From Blasia pusilla (lineage: Eukaryota; Marchantiophyta; Marchantiopsida; Blasiales), in assembly GCA_050084515.1 (NCBI GenBank), contig CM114272.1, positions 46,810,001 through 46,874,000 of the forward strand: a stretch of DNA of 64,000 nt, read 5' to 3'. The notes under the pieces were generated by a model. That model did not search any database. It was not told the origin of the DNA and saw nothing but the letters and a program-made list of their open reading frames with translations. Positions 60,094 through 64,000 of this stretch are shown here, in pieces (within the stretch, counting starts at the first letter, position 1; the number at the start of each line of letters is the position of its first letter). The translations under genes were made by a program, and so were the position numbers.

Positions 60094-60465
60094 TTGGACA
60101 ACTGGGTCTTTAGACAGACCCTTTACTTCAGGACAACGAGATCTTGAAATCGAGGCTTCCAAGCTTTGGTGGCTTGATTTTCAAGTGTTGAGAGTTTTGT
60201 AGACTGAGAAATTGCTGTGGCACAATCATGGTTTCTGAGATTTCTCATAAGTCATCCATGTTGTCATTGAAGGACGAAACCCTGCAAGGGGATATCCTTT
60301 TTAAAATTTTGCCAACAAAAACAAGATTGTGCTCTTATCCGAGAGTGGAATGGGACAGCCTCGGAAGAATTACCAGTCAATGAGCTCTGAAGTGTGGATG
60401 GATGAGGAATACGCCCTGAATTTTTTCTACTAACCTCTTCTCCAAAGTGCCTCCCCAGCCTGCAG
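60094..60465 (+). other. 3' UTR and flank of RPN2
   Basis: Non-coding sequence after the RPN2 stop. It presumably contains the 3' UTR and polyadenylation site, but I could not choose a cleavage site with confidence. Confidence 0.4.
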
Positions 60466-60745
60466 TCTCGGGGAGATTCATTGCCCTAGCCCGGTCTGAA
60501 TCCGAGTGAGAACGTGGGTGATAGTTGTGCACATGGTTTGGAAAGCTTTCTCTCGGTAAAAGTCTAAATATTAAGGATCTAAGTAGCTCTCATCGGGAGA
60601 ACGCAGTCAAAGGGAGGGTCATTGCCGTAACCCAGTCTGAATCTGAGGGAGATGGTAATCCCGGTTGATAATTGTGCACTTGGTTTGGCAATCTCTCGAG
60701 AAAAAGAGAAATGTGCTTAACATCAAGGATCTAGATAATTAAGAC
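60466..60745. repeat. Imperfect tandem duplication, about 135 bp
   Basis: Two neighbouring stretches share TCATTGCC, CAGTCTGAATC-like, TTGTGCAC, TGGTTTGG and AAGGATCTA words in the same order (about 60476-60590 and 60617-60735). They are clearly diverged, so the duplication is old. Confidence 0.65.
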
Positions 60746-61835
60746 AAGTTGTCTAAGAGAACCATAAGAGTACTCCCCTATATTGAAGTGCCCAACTGGA
60801 ATTGTATTTTTTGAAATGTGAGTATAAATCTATCCATCTAATGGGTTATGTTATAATACTCCATAGCGGATCCTTTTGATAATTTCATATTATAACTTTT
60901 CATAATGGGTTGTACGAGTTAGAATAATGTTACTATGACAATTGATACATGTGATAAAAGAATATCGATGTGAAGCCATGGGATAAACCTCATAACATTT
61001 GACAGTGATACAAAATTCATGACAAAATAAAACTGTGAAACCATTAGATACATTTTCTACGTAAAGTTTGTCTTTTCTTAGGCCGTGGGCATTGCAAAGA
61101 TATTTTTCTTCATAAAATTTCAATTTAAAGGTTAACTTTAATGAAACACGGAATGTTAGATGAAGTGAAGAAAGTTCACAACGAAAATCCTTTAGTTTTG
61201 AGTGGCCCAATCACCTAAAAAGTCATTCCCCCATATGGGTTATAACTATGAACTTGTATGTATCTCTCTTGCTCTTCCTCAATAGGGGAGAGGTAGAGAG
61301 AAATAAATAAATTTGCATCTGAAAGGTTTAAAAAAATAAAAATAAAGTAATTAGTTAGGAGAGGGAAATAAATCACTTTGATGCCATCTATTTCAAATAT
61401 TTTAGGTTCACTTTGAAATTCATTTAGAGTTTGAATAATAAATTACAATCTACAGTAAGGGTAGGTTAGTTGAATTACCTGGGCATCCACTAGTAGAATA
61501 CGATTTCAATGTTTCCAAACCTGGTTCTTAAATTTCATTCGCTAGGTAAACTGCAACGACTAGGTGATTTCGATGGATGAGCCCTTCGATGCGTGATTCT
61601 ATGGATCAGATTCATTACATGTCTAGATTGAAAATTCTCAGCTACATTACTCCCCACATCAATAAATTTTGCACATTGAAAACTTCGCTCCATGTCAGAG
61701 TCTATTGAAATTTCAAATGTCCACTGCATTTTGCACATGGGTCAGAATTGGACTGAAATAATGGGGTCCCTTCCAATTTTGTATCAATCAAACTAGTAAG
61801 GTTCACGTGCGTCTAGTAGTCTCTCGCTCATGCTT
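60746..61835. other. Intergenic, nothing recognised
   Basis: AT-rich sequence with short chance frames on both strands. No domain, RNA gene or repeat structure was recognised. Confidence 0.4.
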
Positions 61836-62105
61836 GCCACCCGTTTAATAGCCCGCACTGGGCGGGCTTAGGGCCTGTAGCTAGCATGCACAAGGCCCAT
61901 CTTAAGCCTGCACTAGTCCATGGTAGACCCGCGTAAGGCCTGCACCCATTGCAAGCCTGGCCGCGGGCCAATGCGGGCTTAGGGCAGGCCGGTGCACGCT
62001 ACATGCAGGCCAATCCCTGCTTGCCTCCCTTAATATGAGTCCACACCTTTTCCAGCCTCCCAAGCCCGCTTGGGCTATTGGGGTACTGAAAAAACCCGTG
62101 GTGAG
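61836..62105. repeat. GC-rich imperfect repeat tract
   Basis: Repeated GGGCTTAGGGC, GCAGGCC and GCCCGC words make a GC-rich island in AT-rich surroundings. Degenerate tracts of this kind are common in plant intergenic DNA. No coding sense was found. Confidence 0.5.
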
Positions 62106-62673
62106 TAGCCTGTTGGGCATGTTTATTTCCATGCAACCTTGTTGGTGACATGTGTGTACAAGTCAACCTTTGGGGGTTGTCTTCGAATTTTCTTTGATGT
62201 TCTTATTAAGTATGTTAATGAGAGTAACGCAAGAAACACAATGCAAGTGCTACATGTCAACATTAAGGAGCCGGAAGTCAAAACGCCAAAATGCAATCTC
62301 ATTTTGGTAGTTAAGGAGAAGATTTCGATTGGAACTTGTAGTATTGAAAAATGTGAAAGGATGAGCAGGTGAAGTATCTGGTGAAGTATATGAAGAGTCA
62401 ATGTATAACTCATGAAAGGAAGAAATCAATAATGCTGCACATAAATTTAAATTTATTTTCTTCCTACCCGTAATATATTACATATTTTCTTGCTACCCAA
62501 TTACCACATGTAAAACAGAGAGATGTTTGTAAATCAAGAAGACACTCTCCCATAATAATAAAATGATCGACCAACATTCAAGAGACTACGGGGATTTCCG
62601 CATGATGGAGCCATACTGAGAAAATACAATTTCCCTCCGAATGCCAACCCAGGCACACGAGATACAATTCACG

Positions 62674-62796
62674 CAATCAAAATTGATCAGACTTTACCCA
62701 TTCCACCATTCGCACAATCAAAATTGATCAGACTTTACCCATTCCACCATTCGTGCAATCAAAATTGATCAGACTCTACCGATTCCACCAAATGCG
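62674..62796. repeat. Three tandem copies of a 41-bp unit
   Basis: CAATCAAAATTGATCAGACT starts at 62674, 62715 and 62756. Each is followed by a TACC.ATTCCACCA part, and the third copy has the most changes. Confidence 0.9.
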
Positions 62797-62825
62797 TGAA
62801 GTTCGTGTTCCTGATCCGACCACAC

Positions 62826-62955
62826 CATATGCCATGATATTGTTCCACTTTTTTCCGTAGGCATAAATAATCCACAAGCTGTGACATTGTTCCACTTGTT
62901 GACCGAAGGTACATGAAAAACACATGCCGTAACATTGTTCCCGTTATTCACCAAA
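62826..62955. repeat. Degenerate tandem repeat with ATTGTTCCAC core
   Basis: Three spaced copies of a GCCGTGACATTGTTCCAC-like word, near 62830, 62878 and 62925, are about 47 bases apart. They lie immediately after the 41-bp repeat. Confidence 0.6.
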
Positions 62956-63824
62956 AGGCAGTGTCACGCATTTTCCGACTCTCAACAATGAGTAGCAGAG
63001 TTTGGTTGTCTTCAATATAGTATTACGACGACGGGCACTGTTAAGGATGCAACTAGGGCCCGCTCCGCTATAACTGTACATGTAAGAGCCATGTCTCTTA
63101 CAGTTAAATTTCAGTCATGAAAACGAACCATTATTCCTACCGTCATTACTGGAAATTGTCCTCATCTAAGGACATCCCACAAAACATGCGGCTTCGTAGG
63201 GATATGGACACTCAGCAGTCATCACTTACTCAAGCTTCAAAAGTGCTAGACATGTACCATATACACTGCTAGGGGAGTGAAATTTCTTGATCCACATCTC
63301 CACACAATCATGTCGTTAATGCAATGCCAACTTATCCAGACTTTCACAATCCATAACCGAAGAGGGACTGACCTTTAATCCAGAAAATCCAATTAAAATT
63401 TGGAGGTTTTTGACTATCTGATCTCAAAAGGGTTTGTTGAGAACAATCACCTACAAAAACCTACAGCTATTGAATCTCGCATGGCAAGCTGGCTCAGGGA
63501 GTGGGCCAATCATTGCAGCTTGCAAAAATGGTTCTGTACCAAAGACAATAACCCAACTGCTTCATACCATGACAATCCATGAATTGGAGAAATAAAGTCA
63601 TCTCATTCTGAGAGGTAGCAGCACCCCCGTGACCAACGTTCTAGACCAGGGGGCCAAGGGTTTACCAAAAATTACATTCTCTACAAGCAAAGAGTCCCAA
63701 GCCCTCTTTAGGACAACACTAGTGTACAACGCACTCACAATAGGAGACCAGATGGCGGAAAATTGCTGTACATGGCACCTGCTTACTACAATTTTGTAGT
63801 ACACCCACAATCAAGTGAACCTCC
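62956..63824. other. Intergenic, nothing recognised
   Basis: No domain, RNA gene or long repeat was recognised in this stretch. Frames of 60-70 codons occur on both strands without similarity I can name. Confidence 0.35.
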
Positions 63825-64000
63825 TTATTTTCCTCGTGTTCTCATACAGCCTGTGGATGTTGTAGGTAATGATGATCCAATCCAAACTTCTGCATGGGCA
63901 AGATGCTCTTCTCCTTGGGTAAGCTTCCTCTCATCCTTTTGATTGGTTGGTGCTGGAAAGGAGCAATAAAGCCACTGTTGAATGAGGCGCTGAAACCCTG
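63825..64000 (-). CDS. Possible 3' end of a gene running out of the window
   Basis: On the minus strand a frame is open from the window edge to a TAA at 63825-63827, about 58 codons, with text such as LIQQWLYCSFPAP. I recognise no domain. It could be the last exon of a neighbouring gene or chance. Confidence 0.15.
   Translation of the reverse strand, partial: GFQRLIQQWLYCSFPAPTNQKDERKLTQGEEHLAHAEVWIGSSLPTTSTGCMRTRGK

Noticed and set aside
61836-62132. A short gene in the GC-rich tract
   Set aside because: The open frame results from repeated GGGC/GCCC words; no start context or domain.

Overview
The window is nuclear DNA of a green plant (streptophyte). Two spliced housekeeping genes with plant-type short introns bracket a retrotransposon graveyard of about 46 kb. 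At the left, on the minus strand, is a nine-exon gene for the spliceosome factor CWC22. At the right, on the plus strand, is a 19-exon gene for ribophorin II (RPN2/HAP6), a subunit of the ER oligosaccharyltransferase. All exon junctions I assigned keep frame and use GT..AG, giving predicted proteins of 1140 and 692 residues. The two genes point away from each other, so the transposons have filled what was probably one shared intergenic promoter region. AT-rich remnants of it survive at about 5.6-6.1 kb and 51.7-52.5 kb. I cannot fix the species. Moss, lycophyte, fern, gymnosperm or a charophyte-grade lineage would all fit.

The nest is mainly two related Ty3/gypsy families, called A and B here. 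Family A has three large copies: 8.7-16.3 kb (+), 28.0-35.9 kb (-) and 39.6-49.7 kb (+). Family B has one copy split in two (35.9-39.6 and 49.7-51.5 kb, +) and one 3' fragment (17.9-19.1 kb, -). Their polyprotein order is Gag, zinc knuckles, RGG-rich linker, aspartic protease, a DNMT3-like cytosine-5 DNA methyltransferase, reverse transcriptase, RNase H, integrase, and a C-terminal PHD finger. A DNA-methylation writer and a probable histone reader thus sit in one retroelement. Family A also carries, antisense in its 5' leader, a segment that matches 5S rRNA at its internal promoter blocks with exact spacing. Every copy is broken by stops, frameshifts and deletions; many stops are CAG to TAG.

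Other pieces are a chromodomain gypsy fragment (19.1-20.9 kb), roughly 1-kb LTRs of a family C (6.3-7.3, 16.6-17.5 and 21.6-23.3 kb), and a hAT transposase fossil (23.8-24.4 kb). There is also a family D LTR and leader (25.7-28.0 kb), a short element E with a tandem-repeat integrase tail (45.6-47.8 kb), and an (AG)86 microsatellite. Target-site duplications and interrupted reading frames give a partial order: B first, then A copy 3 into B, then E into A. A copy 1 is bounded on both sides by the same host/LTR junction in opposite orientation, so it sits inside a foldback (inverted duplication). Its right arm was later hit by a family C element that left a solo LTR.

The 4 kb after RPN2 holds its 3' flank, a tandem duplication, a GC-rich repeat tract, two short tandem repeats and no clear gene.
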